A DNA stretch of 64,000 nt from Enterobacter cloacae complex sp. ECNIH7 (GTDB lineage Bacteria > Pseudomonadota > Gammaproteobacteria > Enterobacterales > Enterobacteriaceae). Both the position numbers and the translations under genes were made by a program. Below the pieces are notes generated by a model that worked only from the letters and a program-made list of their open reading frames with translations, searched no databases and had not been told where the DNA came from. Every line of letters begins with the position of its first letter. Within the stretch, counting starts at the first letter, position 1. Location: the NCBI RefSeq assembly GCF_002208095.1, contig NZ_CP017990.1:2666001-2730000 (forward strand). The letters are read 5' to 3'. This document shows positions 39,209-48,989 of the stretch, in pieces.

Positions 39209-41884
39209 ATGTCGTTAACCCTACGCGAAGCCAGTAAGGATACGTTACAGGCAGAAAATAAAACCTGGCATTACTACAGCCTGCCGCTGGCTGCCAGAAC
39301 GCTTGGGGACATTTCGCGTTTACCCAAGTCATTGAAAGTTTTACTGGAAAACCTATTGCGCTGGCAGGACGGTGACTCTGTCACCCTCGATGATATCAAG
39401 GCGCTGGCAGGGTGGCTGGAAAATGCCCATGCCGACAGAGAAATCGCCTACCGCCCGGCCAGGGTGCTGATGCAGGACTTTACCGGTGTCCCGGCCGTCG
39501 TTGATTTAGCCGCGATGCGCGAGGCCGTTAAGCGTCTCGGCGGAGATACGGCAAAAGTGAATCCGCTTTCCCCCGTTGACCTCGTCATTGACCACTCCGT
39601 AACCGTTGACCGCTTTGGTGATGACGACGCCTTTGGCGAGAACGTGCGTCTGGAGATGGAACGCAACCACGAGCGCTACGTGTTTCTTAAGTGGGGGCAG
39701 CAGGCGTTCAGCCGGTTTAGCGTGGTCCCGCCGGGTACCGGTATTTGTCACCAGGTGAACCTTGAATATCTGGGTAAAGCCGTCTGGAGTGAATTGCAGG
39801 ATAAAGAGTGGGTCGCCTACCCGGACACGCTGGTGGGCACGGACTCCCATACCACCATGATCAACGGTCTGGGCGTGCTGGGCTGGGGCGTCGGGGGTAT
39901 CGAAGCGGAAGCGGCCATGCTCGGCCAGCCGGTGTCCATGCTTATCCCTGACGTGGTGGGCTTCAAGCTCACCGGCAAGCTGTCTGAAGGCATTACCGCC
40001 ACCGATCTGGTGCTCACCGTCACCCAGATGCTGCGTAAGCATGGTGTGGTGGGCAAGTTTGTAGAATTCTACGGTGATGGTCTGGATTCGCTGCCGCTTG
40101 CCGACCGTGCCACCATTGCCAATATGGCGCCGGAATATGGTGCAACCTGCGGCTTTTTCCCCATCGATGACGTCACGCTGGAATACATGCGCCTTAGCGG
40201 GCGCAGCGAAGAGCAGGTCGCGCTGGTGGAGGCCTATACCAAAACGCAGGGCATGTGGCGAAACCCGGGCGATGAACCTGTCTTCACCAGCACGCTTGAA
40301 CTCGATATGGGAAGCGTCGAGGCGAGCCTCGCCGGGCCGAAACGTCCACAGGATCGGGTTGCGCTGAGTGACGTGCCAAAAGCCTTTGCCGCCAGCAATG
40401 CCCTGGAAGTGAATGTGGCGCAGAAAGATCATCGTCCGGTCGACTATGTTCTGAACGGACATCAGTATCAGCTCCCGGACGGCGCGGTTGTTATTGCGGC
40501 CATTACCTCCTGCACCAACACCTCGAACCCCAGCGTATTAATGGCGGCTGGCCTGCTGGCTAAAAAGGCGGTAGAGCTTGGGCTAAAACCTCAGCCATGG
40601 GTCAAGGCCTCGCTGGCACCGGGTTCCAAAGTGGTATCGGATTATCTGGCGCAGGCCAAACTGACGCCGTACCTTGACGAACTGGGCTTTAACCTCGTGG
40701 GCTACGGCTGTACGACCTGCATTGGTAACTCCGGTCCACTGCCTGAACCGATTGAAACGGCGATTAAGCAGGGCGACCTGACGGTAGGCGCGGTCCTGTC
40801 CGGTAACCGAAACTTTGAAGGGCGTATTCATCCGCTGGTGAAAACCAACTGGCTTGCCTCGCCGCCGCTGGTCGTGGCGTATGCCCTTGCAGGCAACATG
40901 AATATCAACCTGGCGACCGATCCGATTGGGCACGATCGCAAGAATGACCCTGTCTACCTGAAAGATATCTGGCCATCTTCGCGTGAAATCGCGCTGGCCG
41001 TTGAAAAGGTCTCAACTGAGATGTTCCGCAAAGAGTATGCGGAGGTCTTTGAAGGCACGCCGGAGTGGAAAACCATCAACGTCGTGGGCTCAGATACCTA
41101 CGACTGGCAGGATGACTCGACCTATATTCGTCTGTCGCCGTTCTTTGATGAGATGCTGGCCGAGCCGGCACCGCTTAAAGATATCCACGGCGCGCGCATA
41201 CTGGCGATGCTGGGGGATTCCGTCACGACGGACCACATCTCTCCGGCGGGGAGTATTAAAGCCGATAGCCCGGCAGGACGTTATCTGCAGAGCCGGGGCG
41301 TCGAACGCCGCGATTTTAACTCCTACGGCTCGCGTCGCGGCAACCATGAGGTCATGATGCGCGGGACCTTTGCCAACATCCGCATTCGTAACGAAATGGT
41401 CCCGGGCGTGGAAGGGGGCATGACGCGCCATCTGCCGGGGACGGAAGTGGTTTCGATTTATGATGCGGCGGTCAAATATCAACAGGAAGGTACGCCGCTG
41501 GCGGTGATCGCCGGGAAAGAGTACGGTTCCGGCTCCAGCCGCGACTGGGCGGCGAAAGGTCCGCGTCTGCTTGGCGTTCGCGTGGTCATCGCCGAATCGT
41601 TCGAACGTATTCACCGCTCGAATCTGATTGGTATGGGGATCCTGCCGCTCGAGTTTCCGCAGGGCGTGACGCGTAAAACGCTGGGACTGACCGGGGAAGA
41701 GCAGATTGAGATTAGCGGTCTGCAAAACCTGCAGCCGGGGAAAACGGTGCCGGTGAAGTTAACGCGGGCAGACGGGAAAATCGAGGTGCTGGATTGCCGG
41801 TGCCGTATTGATACGGCAACCGAGCTGACCTATTACCAGAACGACGGCATTTTACATTATGTGATTCGTAAGATGCTGGATTGA
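39209..41884 (+). CDS. acnA: Aconitate hydratase A
   Basis: An 891-residue 4Fe-4S aconitase of the IRP1/AcnA type, interconverting citrate and isocitrate. Cluster Cys are in [17 protein letters not shown] and [14 protein letters not shown]. The C-terminal swivelling domain has [28 protein letters not shown] precedes ATG 39209; length equals E. coli. In E. coli acnA is induced by stress (SoxRS, stationary phase). Confidence 0.98.
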   Translation: MSLTLREASKDTLQAENKTWHYYSLPLAARTLGDISRLPKSLKVLLENLLRWQDGDSVTLDDIKALAGWLENAHADREIAYRPARVLMQDFTGVPAVVDLAAMREAVKRLGGDTAKVNPLSPVDLVIDHSVTVDRFGDDDAFGENVRLEMERNHERYVFLKWGQQAFSRFSVVPPGTGICHQVNLEYLGKAVWSELQDKEWVAYPDTLVGTDSHTTMINGLGVLGWGVGGIEAEAAMLGQPVSMLIPDVVGFKLTGKLSEGITATDLVLTVTQMLRKHGVVGKFVEFYGDGLDSLPLADRATIANMAPEYGATCGFFPIDDVTLEYMRLSGRSEEQVALVEAYTKTQGMWRNPGDEPVFTSTLELDMGSVEASLAGPKRPQDRVALSDVPKAFAASNALEVNVAQKDHRPVDYVLNGHQYQLPDGAVVIAAITSCTNTSNPSVLMAAGLLAKKAVELGLKPQPWVKASLAPGSKVVSDYLAQAKLTPYLDELGFNLVGYGCTTCIGNSGPLPEPIETAIKQGDLTVGAVLSGNRNFEGRIHPLVKTNWLASPPLVVAYALAGNMNINLATDPIGHDRKNDPVYLKDIWPSSREIALAVEKVSTEMFRKEYAEVFEGTPEWKTINVVGSDTYDWQDDSTYIRLSPFFDEMLAEPAPLKDIHGARILAMLGDSVTTDHISPAGSIKADSPAGRYLQSRGVERRDFNSYGSRRGNHEVMMRGTFANIRIRNEMVPGVEGGMTRHLPGTEVVSIYDAAVKYQQEGTPLAVIAGKEYGSGSSRDWAAKGPRLLGVRVVIAESFERIHRSNLIGMGILPLEFPQGVTRKTLGLTGEEQIEISGLQNLQPGKTVPVKLTRADGKIEVLDCRCRIDTATELTYYQNDGILHYVIRKMLD

Positions 41885-41890
41885 TGAAAC

Positions 41891-41918
41891 GAGCCCGGCA
41901 CCCGTGCCGGGCTTTTTA
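41891..41918 (+). terminator. Terminator after acnA
   Basis: GCCCGGCAC and GTGCCGGGC stem around CC, then five T. Confidence 0.9.
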
Positions 41919-41921
41919 GCA

Positions 41922-42512
41922 TTACTCTTTCAGCAGGTGACCCATTTTGGCGGCTTTGGTATCCAGGTAGTGGGCGTTCTTCGGGTTACGGCCGACAATC
42001 AGCGGTACGCGCTCGACGATGTTGATCCCCGCTTCGGTCAGGATCTCCACTTTTTTCGGGTTATTGGTCAGCAGGCGAACTTCGTCCACGCCCAGCAGCT
42101 TGAACATATCGGCGCATAAGGTGAAGTCGCGTTCGTCAGCGGCAAAGCCAAGCTGATGGTTTGCTTCAACCGTATCGTAGCCCTGGTCCTGAAGCGCGTA
42201 GGCGCGGATTTTATTCAGCAGACCAATATTACGACCTTCCTGACGGTGATAAAGCAGCACACCGCGGCCTTCTTCTGCAATATGAGACAGAGCGGCTTCC
42301 AGCTGGAAACCACAATCACAGCGCAGGCTGAACAGCGCGTCGCCGGTAAGACACTCTGAATGGACGCGGGACAGAACCGGCGTCTGCCCTGAAATGTCAC
42401 CATAAACCAGCGCGACATGATCCTGTCCGGTTGCCAGTTCTTCAAAACCCACCATCAGGAAATCGCCCCATGGGGTTGGCAGTTTGGCTTCTGCCACACG
42501 TTTAAGCTGCAT
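41922..42512 (-). CDS. ribA: GTP cyclohydrolase II
   Basis: A 196-residue enzyme for the first step of riboflavin synthesis. Zinc-binding Cys lie in [17 protein letters not shown]; the catalytic Tyr/Arg region is [20 protein letters not shown]. Same length as E. coli RibA. Converges on acnA. No FMN riboswitch is visible upstream. Confidence 0.98.
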   Translation of the reverse strand: MQLKRVAEAKLPTPWGDFLMVGFEELATGQDHVALVYGDISGQTPVLSRVHSECLTGDALFSLRCDCGFQLEAALSHIAEEGRGVLLYHRQEGRNIGLLNKIRAYALQDQGYDTVEANHQLGFAADERDFTLCADMFKLLGVDEVRLLTNNPKKVEILTEAGINIVERVPLIVGRNPKNAHYLDTKAAKMGHLLKE

Positions 42513-42709
42513 GTGATTCTCCAGAGTAGGCTGACACGTTTCGTGCCTTTGCCCTGTTTTGCTTTCTGTATCAGTTCATTTTGCCACAAGCTCAGCAGGT
42601 TCGCCTAATGGGCACCATGCTATATGAACGTTAAACGCACGATCCGACATATCCACCAGGATGATTAATTTCAGTTATGATTGTGACGCTTAGCGAAAAA
42701 GGAGAAGAC

Positions 42710-43477
42710 ATGCTTTCAATCGCCAGACGTACGGCAGCAGGTGCGGCCATTTTACTGATTATGCCTCTGGCCGTATGGCTTTCAGGCTGGATGTGGCAGC
42801 CCGGGCATAATGCCACGTGGCTGAAAACGTTATACTGGATAACGGAAACGGTCACCCAGCCGTGGGGGATTATTACCCACGTACTCCTCTGCGCCTGGTT
42901 CCTGTGGTGCCTGCGCTTTCGTTTGCGCGCGGCGCTGATGCTCTTTGCGATCCTCGGGGGCGCTATCCTTGTCGGCCAGGGCGTAAAGTCCTGGGTTAAA
43001 GATCGCGTTCAGGAACCGCGTCCTTTTGTCGTCTGGCTGGAAAAAACGCATCATGTTCCGGTGGATGAGTTCTACAATTTAAAGCGAAAAGATCGTGGCG
43101 CGCTGGTGAAAGAACAGCTTTCGGAACAGCAGGATATCCCGAAATTCTTGCGTAAACACTGGCAGAAAGAGACCGGGTTCGCGTTTCCTTCCGGTCACAC
43201 CATGTTTGCGGCCAGCTGGGCGTTGCTGGGGGTTGGGCTGCTTTGGCCAAGGCGCCGAACGATCACTATCGTGATTTTACTGGTCTGGGCGACGGGAGTC
43301 ATGGGCAGCCGCCTGCTGCTGGGGATGCACTGGCCGCGCGACCTGGTCGTCGCCACGCTCATCTCATGGCTGCTGATCGTGCTGGCGACCTGGCTCACTG
43401 AACGATTCTGCGGCCCGCTAACGCCACCGCCAGAAGAGAAAGAAGAAATTGCCGAAAGGGACCAGACAGACGCCTGA
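42710..43477 (+). CDS. pgpB: Phosphatidylglycerophosphatase B
   Basis: A 255-residue membrane PAP2 phosphatase with six helices. The active site has KDRVQEPRP (motif 1), FAFPSGHTMFA (motif 2) and SRLLLGMHWPRDLV (motif 3 with His and Asp). It dephosphorylates phosphatidylglycerol phosphate and undecaprenyl pyrophosphate. ATG 42710 with AAGGAGAAGAC; the longer frame from 42677 is rejected. Confidence 0.97.
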   Translation: MLSIARRTAAGAAILLIMPLAVWLSGWMWQPGHNATWLKTLYWITETVTQPWGIITHVLLCAWFLWCLRFRLRAALMLFAILGGAILVGQGVKSWVKDRVQEPRPFVVWLEKTHHVPVDEFYNLKRKDRGALVKEQLSEQQDIPKFLRKHWQKETGFAFPSGHTMFAASWALLGVGLLWPRRRTITIVILLVWATGVMGSRLLLGMHWPRDLVVATLISWLLIVLATWLTERFCGPLTPPPEEKEEIAERDQTDA

Positions 43478-43625
43478 CGGTTGATATTCCGCATTTTGCC
43501 CATAGATCCATGACCTGCGCGTCACTTTTTCCGTTTCGCGCTCGTCGCTAAAATGGTAGTTTATAAGGCTGATTGCGGTGAATTGAACACACTTTATTCG
43601 CTTGAACCACATAACGGGAAGTAAT

Positions 43626-43934
43626 GTGAAATATTTACTCATTTTCTTACTGGTATTGGCGATTTTTGTCATTTCAGTCACGTTGGGTGCACAAAACGAT
43701 CAGCAGGTGACGTTTAACTATCTGCTGGCTCAGGGTGAGTATCGCGTCTCGAGCCTGCTGGCGGTCTTATTTGCTGCCGGATTTGCCATTGGCTGGCTGG
43801 TTTGCGGTCTGTTCTGGCTTAAAGTCCGTGTTTCTCTTGCGCGCGCTGAACGTAAAATTAAGCGACTCGAAAATAACATTGCCCCTGCGTCTGACATCCC
43901 GGAAAGCTCTGGTGTGCCGGTCGTGAAGGAATAA
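43626..43934 (+). CDS. lapA: LPS assembly protein LapA
   Basis: A 102-residue protein with two membrane helices and a C-terminal coiled coil (LARAERKIKRLENN). Start GTG 43626 with GGGAAGTAAT upstream. Partner of LapB in LPS assembly and in control of LpxC breakdown. Six bases separate it from lapB. Confidence 0.95.
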   Translation: MKYLLIFLLVLAIFVISVTLGAQNDQQVTFNYLLAQGEYRVSSLLAVLFAAGFAIGWLVCGLFWLKVRVSLARAERKIKRLENNIAPASDIPESSGVPVVKE

Positions 43935-43940
43935 TCGACT

Positions 43941-45110
43941 ATGCTGGAGTTGTTGTTTCTGCTTTTGCCTGTAGCCGCAGCCTATGGCTGGTATATGGGC
44001 CGCAGAAGTGCGCAACAAACAAAACAGGATGAGGCCAACCGGCTCTCCCGCGACTACGTTGCGGGGGTGAACTTCCTTCTGAGCAATCAGCAGGACAAAG
44101 CGGTAGACCTGTTCCTCGATATGCTGAAAGAGGATACGGGGACGGTTGAAGCGCATCTCACCCTGGGCAACCTGTTCCGCTCGCGCGGCGAGGTCGATCG
44201 TGCCATTCGTATTCACCAGACCCTGATGGAAAGCGCCTCGCTGACCTACGATCAACGTCTCCTTGCGGTGCAACAGCTGGGGCGGGATTACATGGCCGCA
44301 GGGTTGTACGATCGCGCAGAAGATATGTTCGCGCAGCTGGTGGACGAAACAGATTTCCGCATCGGCGCGCTGCAGCAGCTCCTGCAGATTTATCAGGCCA
44401 CCAGCGACTGGCAGAAAGCCATTGATACCGCGGAACGTCTGGTGAAGCTGGGTAAAGATAAGCAGCGCGTTGAGATCGCCCATTTCTACTGTGAACTTGC
44501 TCTTCAGCAGATGGGCAACGACGACATGGATAAAGCCATGGCGCTGCTGAAGAAAGGCGCCGCCGCGGACCGCAACAGCGCGCGAATCTCCATCATGATG
44601 GGGCGCGTCTTTATGGCGAGTGGCGACTACGCCAAAGCCGTTGAAAGCCTGCTGCGGGTTATCGACCAGGACAAAGAGCTGGTCAGTGAAACGCTGGAAA
44701 TGCTGCAAACCTGCTATCAACAGCTGGACAAGCAGGAAGAGTGGGTAGCTTTCCTGCGTCGCTGCGTGGAAGAAAATACCGGTGCCACCGCTGAACTGAT
44801 GCTCTCAGACGTCGTTGAGCAGTATGAGGGAAGCGACACCGCGCAGGTTTATATTACGCGTCAGCTGCAGCGCCATCCGACCATGCGGGTGTTCCATAAG
44901 CTGATGGATTACCACCTGAACGACGCTGAAGAAGGGCGCGCCAAAGAGAGCCTGATGGTGCTGCGCGACATGGTTGGCGAACAGGTGCGCAGCAAGCCGC
45001 GCTATCGTTGCCAGAAGTGTGGTTTTACCGCGTATACGCTCTACTGGCACTGTCCTTCCTGCCGCGCCTGGTCCACCATTAAGCCAATCCGTGGTCTGGA
45101 CGGGCAGTAA
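43941..45110 (+). CDS. lapB: LPS assembly protein LapB
   Basis: A 389-residue protein: an N-terminal membrane helix, nine or so TPR repeats, and a C-terminal rubredoxin-like zinc domain (CQKCGFTAYTLYWHCPSC). LapB guides LpxC to FtsH protease, limiting lipid A synthesis, under control of YejM/PbgA. Length equals E. coli YciM. Confidence 0.97.
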   Translation: MLELLFLLLPVAAAYGWYMGRRSAQQTKQDEANRLSRDYVAGVNFLLSNQQDKAVDLFLDMLKEDTGTVEAHLTLGNLFRSRGEVDRAIRIHQTLMESASLTYDQRLLAVQQLGRDYMAAGLYDRAEDMFAQLVDETDFRIGALQQLLQIYQATSDWQKAIDTAERLVKLGKDKQRVEIAHFYCELALQQMGNDDMDKAMALLKKGAAADRNSARISIMMGRVFMASGDYAKAVESLLRVIDQDKELVSETLEMLQTCYQQLDKQEEWVAFLRRCVEENTGATAELMLSDVVEQYEGSDTAQVYITRQLQRHPTMRVFHKLMDYHLNDAEEGRAKESLMVLRDMVGEQVRSKPRYRCQKCGFTAYTLYWHCPSCRAWSTIKPIRGLDGQ

Positions 45111-45296
45111 TTTTTTTAAAAGACTCCACTTTAGTTACAACATACTGATCGTTTTTCCCACATCCTGAACTCCGTGCGGTTTGTCGGCCTGGCAGGCGCG
45201 TAAATGGATCCTGTCAATTTGCGGCGTCGGCAGGTAGAATGCTGGCCGTTTATCTGTTCCGCGCCGCTGCGCGCCCATAGACGAAAAGGGCTGGTC

Positions 45297-46034
45297 ATGA
45301 CGTCTGTTACATCCTCCACTTCCCGCGTAATTACGGATTCTCCTGTTGTTGTTGCGCTTGATTACAATAAGCGTGACGCTGCACTGGCGTTTGTCGACGG
45401 CATCGACCCTCGCGACTGCCGTCTGAAAGTTGGCAAAGAGATGTTCACGCTGTTTGGACCGCAAATCGTTCGCGATCTGCAGCAGCGCGGCTTTGACGTT
45501 TTCCTCGATCTGAAATTCCATGATATCCCGAATACCACGGCGCACGCCGTTGCCGCAGCCGCAGAGCTGGGCGTATGGATGGTCAACGTCCATGCATCGG
45601 GTGGGGCAAGAATGATGACGGCAGCCCGTGAAGCGCTCCTGCCGTTCGGTAAAGATGCACCGTTGCTGATTGCGGTCACCGTTCTGACCAGTATGGACGA
45701 AAACGATCTACGCGACCTGGGCGTGACGTTGTCACCCGCCGAGCATGCCGAACGTCTCGCACGTCTGACGCAGCATTGCGGCCTGGATGGCGTCGTCTGC
45801 TCCGCGCAGGAAGCGGTACGTTTCAAATCAGCGCTGGGCCAGGATTTTAAACTGGTTACGCCGGGTATCCGTCCTGCAGGCAGCGAAGTGGGCGATCAGC
45901 GCCGTATTATGACGCCTGAGCAGGCGCTGGCTGCTGGCGTTGACTACATGGTCATCGGGCGTCCGGTAACGCAGTCTGCCAACCCGGCTGAGACGCTTAA
46001 GGCTATCAACGCATCACTGAAAAAGGGGGCATAA
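45297..46034 (+). CDS. pyrF: Orotidine 5'-phosphate decarboxylase
   Basis: A 245-residue barrel enzyme making UMP. The catalytic loop [10 protein letters not shown] gives Asp, Lys and Asp. The phosphate site [15 protein letters not shown] is present. ATG 45297 equals the E. coli start. Stop overlaps yciH start by one base (TAATG). Confidence 0.98.
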   Translation: MTSVTSSTSRVITDSPVVVALDYNKRDAALAFVDGIDPRDCRLKVGKEMFTLFGPQIVRDLQQRGFDVFLDLKFHDIPNTTAHAVAAAAELGVWMVNVHASGGARMMTAAREALLPFGKDAPLLIAVTVLTSMDENDLRDLGVTLSPAEHAERLARLTQHCGLDGVVCSAQEAVRFKSALGQDFKLVTPGIRPAGSEVGDQRRIMTPEQALAAGVDYMVIGRPVTQSANPAETLKAINASLKKGA

Positions 46035-46360
46035 TGACCGATTCCAACAGCCGTCTGGTCTATTCAACCGACAGCGGGCGTATAGGCGAGCCGAAAGCGA
46101 AAGTGGAACGTCCTAAGGGGGACGGCATCGTTCGGATCCAGCGCCAGACCAGTGGACGAAAAGGGAAAGGGGTTTGCCTTATCTCCGGCATTGACCTGGA
46201 TGATGCTGAACTGGCAAAGCTGGCGGCCGAGTTGAAAAAGAAATGTGGCTGCGGCGGCGCCGTGAAAGACGGCATTATTGAAATCCAGGGAGATAAGCGC
46301 GATTTAATAAAATCTCTGCTGGAAGCCAAAGGCATGAAAGTCAAACTGGCAGGCGGTTAA
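46034..46360 (+). CDS. yciH: YciH, SUI1/eIF1-like protein
   Basis: A 108-residue SUI1-family protein resembling eukaryotic initiation factor 1 (GKGVCLISGIDLDD ... KKKCGCGGAVKDGIIEIQGD). It likely influences start codon choice and responds to stress. Coupled with pyrF. A perfect 11-bp hairpin follows at 46368-46391, without a T run. Confidence 0.97.
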   Translation: MTDSNSRLVYSTDSGRIGEPKAKVERPKGDGIVRIQRQTSGRKGKGVCLISGIDLDDAELAKLAAELKKKCGCGGAVKDGIIEIQGDKRDLIKSLLEAKGMKVKLAGG

Positions 46361-46367
46361 AATAAAT

Positions 46368-46391
46368 GAGCCACGGCAAATGCCGTGGCTC
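46368..46391 (+). terminator. Hairpin after yciH
   Basis: GAGCCACGGCA and TGCCGTGGCTC form a perfect stem around AA. No T run, so termination strength is uncertain. Confidence 0.6.
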
Positions 46392-46465
46392 GTGTTATAT
46401 ACGTGCGTATGTCAGACCTGAAATACGTTCAAATATCGCAATACCGGGGAAGGCTTAGATAATAA

Positions 46466-46684
46466 TTATTTGCCAACCTGGTGACCGATAATACCACCGA
46501 CAGCAGCGCCACCTAATGTACCCAGCGTACTACCATCCGTTAATACTGCACCACCGAGAGCACCGGCACCGGCACCAATAGCGGTGTTACGGTCACGTTT
46601 AGACCAGTTAGAGCACGCGCTCAGGGACATTGCTACAGTGATTGCCAGAACAGCGGCGGCTAATTTTTTGCTGGTTAAGGTCAT
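46466..46684 (-). CDS. osmB: Osmotically inducible lipoprotein OsmB
   Basis: A 72-residue lipoprotein with the lipobox SLSAC at residues 20-24 and a glycine-zipper mature part (GAGAGALGGAVLTDGSTLGT). Induced by high osmolarity and stationary phase in E. coli. AGGAG precedes the ATG. Confidence 0.96.
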   Translation of the reverse strand: MTLTSKKLAAAVLAITVAMSLSACSNWSKRDRNTAIGAGAGALGGAVLTDGSTLGTLGGAAVGGIIGHQVGK

Positions 46685-46947
46685 AATACTTTCTCCTGAA
46701 TTATCGATTCACGGAAAGATGTACACGTTAAGTATAGACGAATCGAATACTTAATTCTGTTCTCCGTGAAAGCTGGTCGCGCAGGCGTTACGTAATCACG
46801 CAGGTGATAGTCACTTCCTGTTATATCGCTAACATTAATTTTACGACTTTAATGCAGGTTAAACAGGTAAAAACTCTTAAAGAAGTACCAGGAATCATCT
46901 CAGAGAAAGAAGGGCGTATGCGCCCGAAATTCGGGCGCGGAGGGAAC
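46685..46947. other. osmB upstream region with yciT terminator
   Basis: It holds the osmB promoter. At 46920-46938 GCGCCCGAA and TTCGGGCGC form a stem around a single A, placed after the yciT stop on the minus strand; it is the likely yciT terminator. Confidence 0.6.
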
Positions 46948-47700
46948 TCAGGCGGTCATTTTAATAATATTGACGATCAGCCCGTCATCTTCCAGTTTAT
47001 TACGGTGCGCGTCGCTCAACCGTTCATCGGTAATCACGCGGCTAAAGCGTGAAACCGGGCCCATCGTATAAGGGTGAACGGCGCCAAATTTAGAGCTGTC
47101 GGTCAATACAATGGCTTCACACTCTTTTTCCAGCACGGCATTCACGACGTCAGAGCGCATCATATCCCGGCCGGTAAAACCTGTCTCAGGCTGCCAGCCG
47201 TCAATCCCGATAAAGGCCTTGCTGAAATGAACCTGCTGAACATACTGACGGGTCAGCGGGCCAACCATGCTTTCACTTTTTTTCTGGTAAATACCGCCCA
47301 GCAGAATCACCTCGCAGCGCGTCTCTTTGAGCAAATGCGCGATATAGCTGCTGACGGTGATGATGGTAACGTCTTTTTGATCGGCAAGCGTGCGCGCCAG
47401 CAGGGCATTACTGCTGCCGTTTTCAATAAAGACGGTCTCGCCGTTGTTCACCAGTGACGCGGCAAATTCCGCCAGTTCACGTTTGAGCGCGTAGTTATTC
47501 ATCATGCGCGTCTCAACGTCATCACTGTCCAGCGGGACAGCATATCCGTGCGCGCGACGAAGGTAGCTCTGTTTTTCCAGCAGATTAAGATCCTGACGGA
47601 TCGTAACCTCAGACACGCCAGTGGTTTTAGCGAGATCGACTACGCTTACGCGTCCCTGATCGATGACCATCTGCAAAATGAGTTGTTGTCGGGAATTCAT
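46948..47700 (-). CDS. yciT: DeoR-family regulator YciT
   Basis: A 250-residue DeoR-type repressor: N-terminal winged helix ([20 protein letters not shown]) and a sugar-phosphate effector domain ([17 protein letters not shown] ... [13 protein letters not shown]). Effector and targets are not well defined; E. coli YciT is linked to osmotic control. Start at 47700 ([10 protein letters not shown]) fits E. coli; ATG 47709 is possible. Confidence 0.94.
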   Translation of the reverse strand: MNSRQQLILQMVIDQGRVSVVDLAKTTGVSEVTIRQDLNLLEKQSYLRRAHGYAVPLDSDDVETRMMNNYALKRELAEFAASLVNNGETVFIENGSSNALLARTLADQKDVTIITVSSYIAHLLKETRCEVILLGGIYQKKSESMVGPLTRQYVQQVHFSKAFIGIDGWQPETGFTGRDMMRSDVVNAVLEKECEAIVLTDSSKFGAVHPYTMGPVSRFSRVITDERLSDAHRNKLEDDGLIVNIIKMTA

Positions 47701-47743
47701 AGCATCCATTTAATAAAGCGAAACGAGGTCGGAGACGGTGGGA

Positions 47744-47926
47744 TTAAACTTCCCACGGCGCTTTTGGCTGTCCGTTTTCTGGCGCATTGTCGGCACCATT
47801 CTGAGCAAGAAGTTCAGACTTCAGGATCTCGAGATTACGGATAGCAGAGTGATAATCGCCCGCCACCAGGATATCCAGCACGGTATCAATTCGTTGTGCT
47901 ACAGCTTGTGCGTCAATAGTCGACAT
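47744..47926 (-). CDS. yciZ: YciZ family protein
   Basis: A 60-residue protein ([20 protein letters not shown] ... KAPWEV) close to E. coli YciZ (57). Predicted all helical. ATG 47926 has GGGGTGAG upstream. Function unknown. Confidence 0.9.
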   Translation of the reverse strand: MSTIDAQAVAQRIDTVLDILVAGDYHSAIRNLEILKSELLAQNGADNAPENGQPKAPWEV

Positions 47927-48119
47927 AATCTCACCCCAGGCGCGAAAAGTTAATATTTTCAATGATGCAGAAAATAGGATCAAAAGAGAAGGGAAAAAAT
48001 GCAATAACTAAATTACATAAACGTAAGTGATAAATTTATTCCCCCTCATGCAGCAGGCTTAATGAGTGGATTAGTCTAAAACTGCGCGCAAGGCGCTTTT
48101 TTATAAGAGGAATTAGACT

Positions 48120-48989
48120 ATGACAGTTATCAATCAGCCTACCTGCACACTGTTTACCGATACTGAACGGTTCACGCAGCTGTCAGGGTATTACGAGGCG
48201 GAGCGTCACACGGTCTGGATGATGCTGCGGGCTCAGCCACGTCCTTGCTTTAACCATGCGTTAATAGAGGAGATCATGAACTTTTCATGGCTGGTTCGCC
48301 AGTCGGGGTTTGCGGTTGATTTTTGGGTAACCGGATCGCTGGTTCCCGAGATGTACAATACGGGCGGTGATTTACAGTTCTTCGTCGAGTGCATTCAGAA
48401 CGGACGTCGGGAAGCGTTACGGGCGTACGCTCGCGCCTGCGTTGATTGCGTCCATGCGGCCTCGCGGGGGTTTGATACTGGGGCTATCACTCTGGCAATG
48501 GTCGAAGGCAGTGCGTTAGGGGGCGGGTTTGAGGCCGCTCTGGCGCACCATTTCGTCCTGGCTCAGCGCGATGCCCGTTTAGGTTTCCCTGAAATTGCCT
48601 TCAACCTGTTTCCGGGTATGGGAGGATATCCCCTGGTTGCACGCCGTGCAGGCATGAAGCTGGCGGAGGAACTCATCTACAAAGGGGAATCCCATACGGC
48701 TGAATGGTACGAACAGCACGGGCTGGTGGATGTCCTGTTTGAACCGGGGCAAAGCTATGTCTCTACCCGAACCTTCATCGATACGCTGCGGCCAAAACTG
48801 AATGGCGTAAGGGCGATGCTGCGCGCCCGTACGCGCGTTCTGCAATTGCCCCGCAGTGAACTGATGGACATCACGGAAGACTGGGTTGATGCCGCTTTCT
48901 GCCTGGAGCCGAAAGATATCACCTACATGGAGCGTCTGGCCACGCTGCAAAACCGCCATCACGCGGCGGGCCTGCGTAAAGCCAGTTAA
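48120..48989 (+). CDS. rpfF: RpfF-like DSF (cis-2-unsaturated fatty acid) synthase
   Basis: A 289-residue crotonase-fold protein that looks like RpfF, which makes the diffusible signal factor family of cis-2-unsaturated fatty acids by dehydrating and cleaving acyl-ACP. The two catalytic Glu of RpfF are seen at 138 (GGGFEAAL) and 158 (GFPEIAFN). AGAGGAATTAGACT precedes the ATG. It faces rpfR and their stop codons overlap by 3 bases. E. coli K-12 lacks this gene between yciZ and its rpfR homologue, so here the signal and its receptor gene are side by side. Confidence 0.9.
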   Translation: MTVINQPTCTLFTDTERFTQLSGYYEAERHTVWMMLRAQPRPCFNHALIEEIMNFSWLVRQSGFAVDFWVTGSLVPEMYNTGGDLQFFVECIQNGRREALRAYARACVDCVHAASRGFDTGAITLAMVEGSALGGGFEAALAHHFVLAQRDARLGFPEIAFNLFPGMGGYPLVARRAGMKLAEELIYKGESHTAEWYEQHGLVDVLFEPGQSYVSTRTFIDTLRPKLNGVRAMLRARTRVLQLPRSELMDITEDWVDAAFCLEPKDITYMERLATLQNRHHAAGLRKAS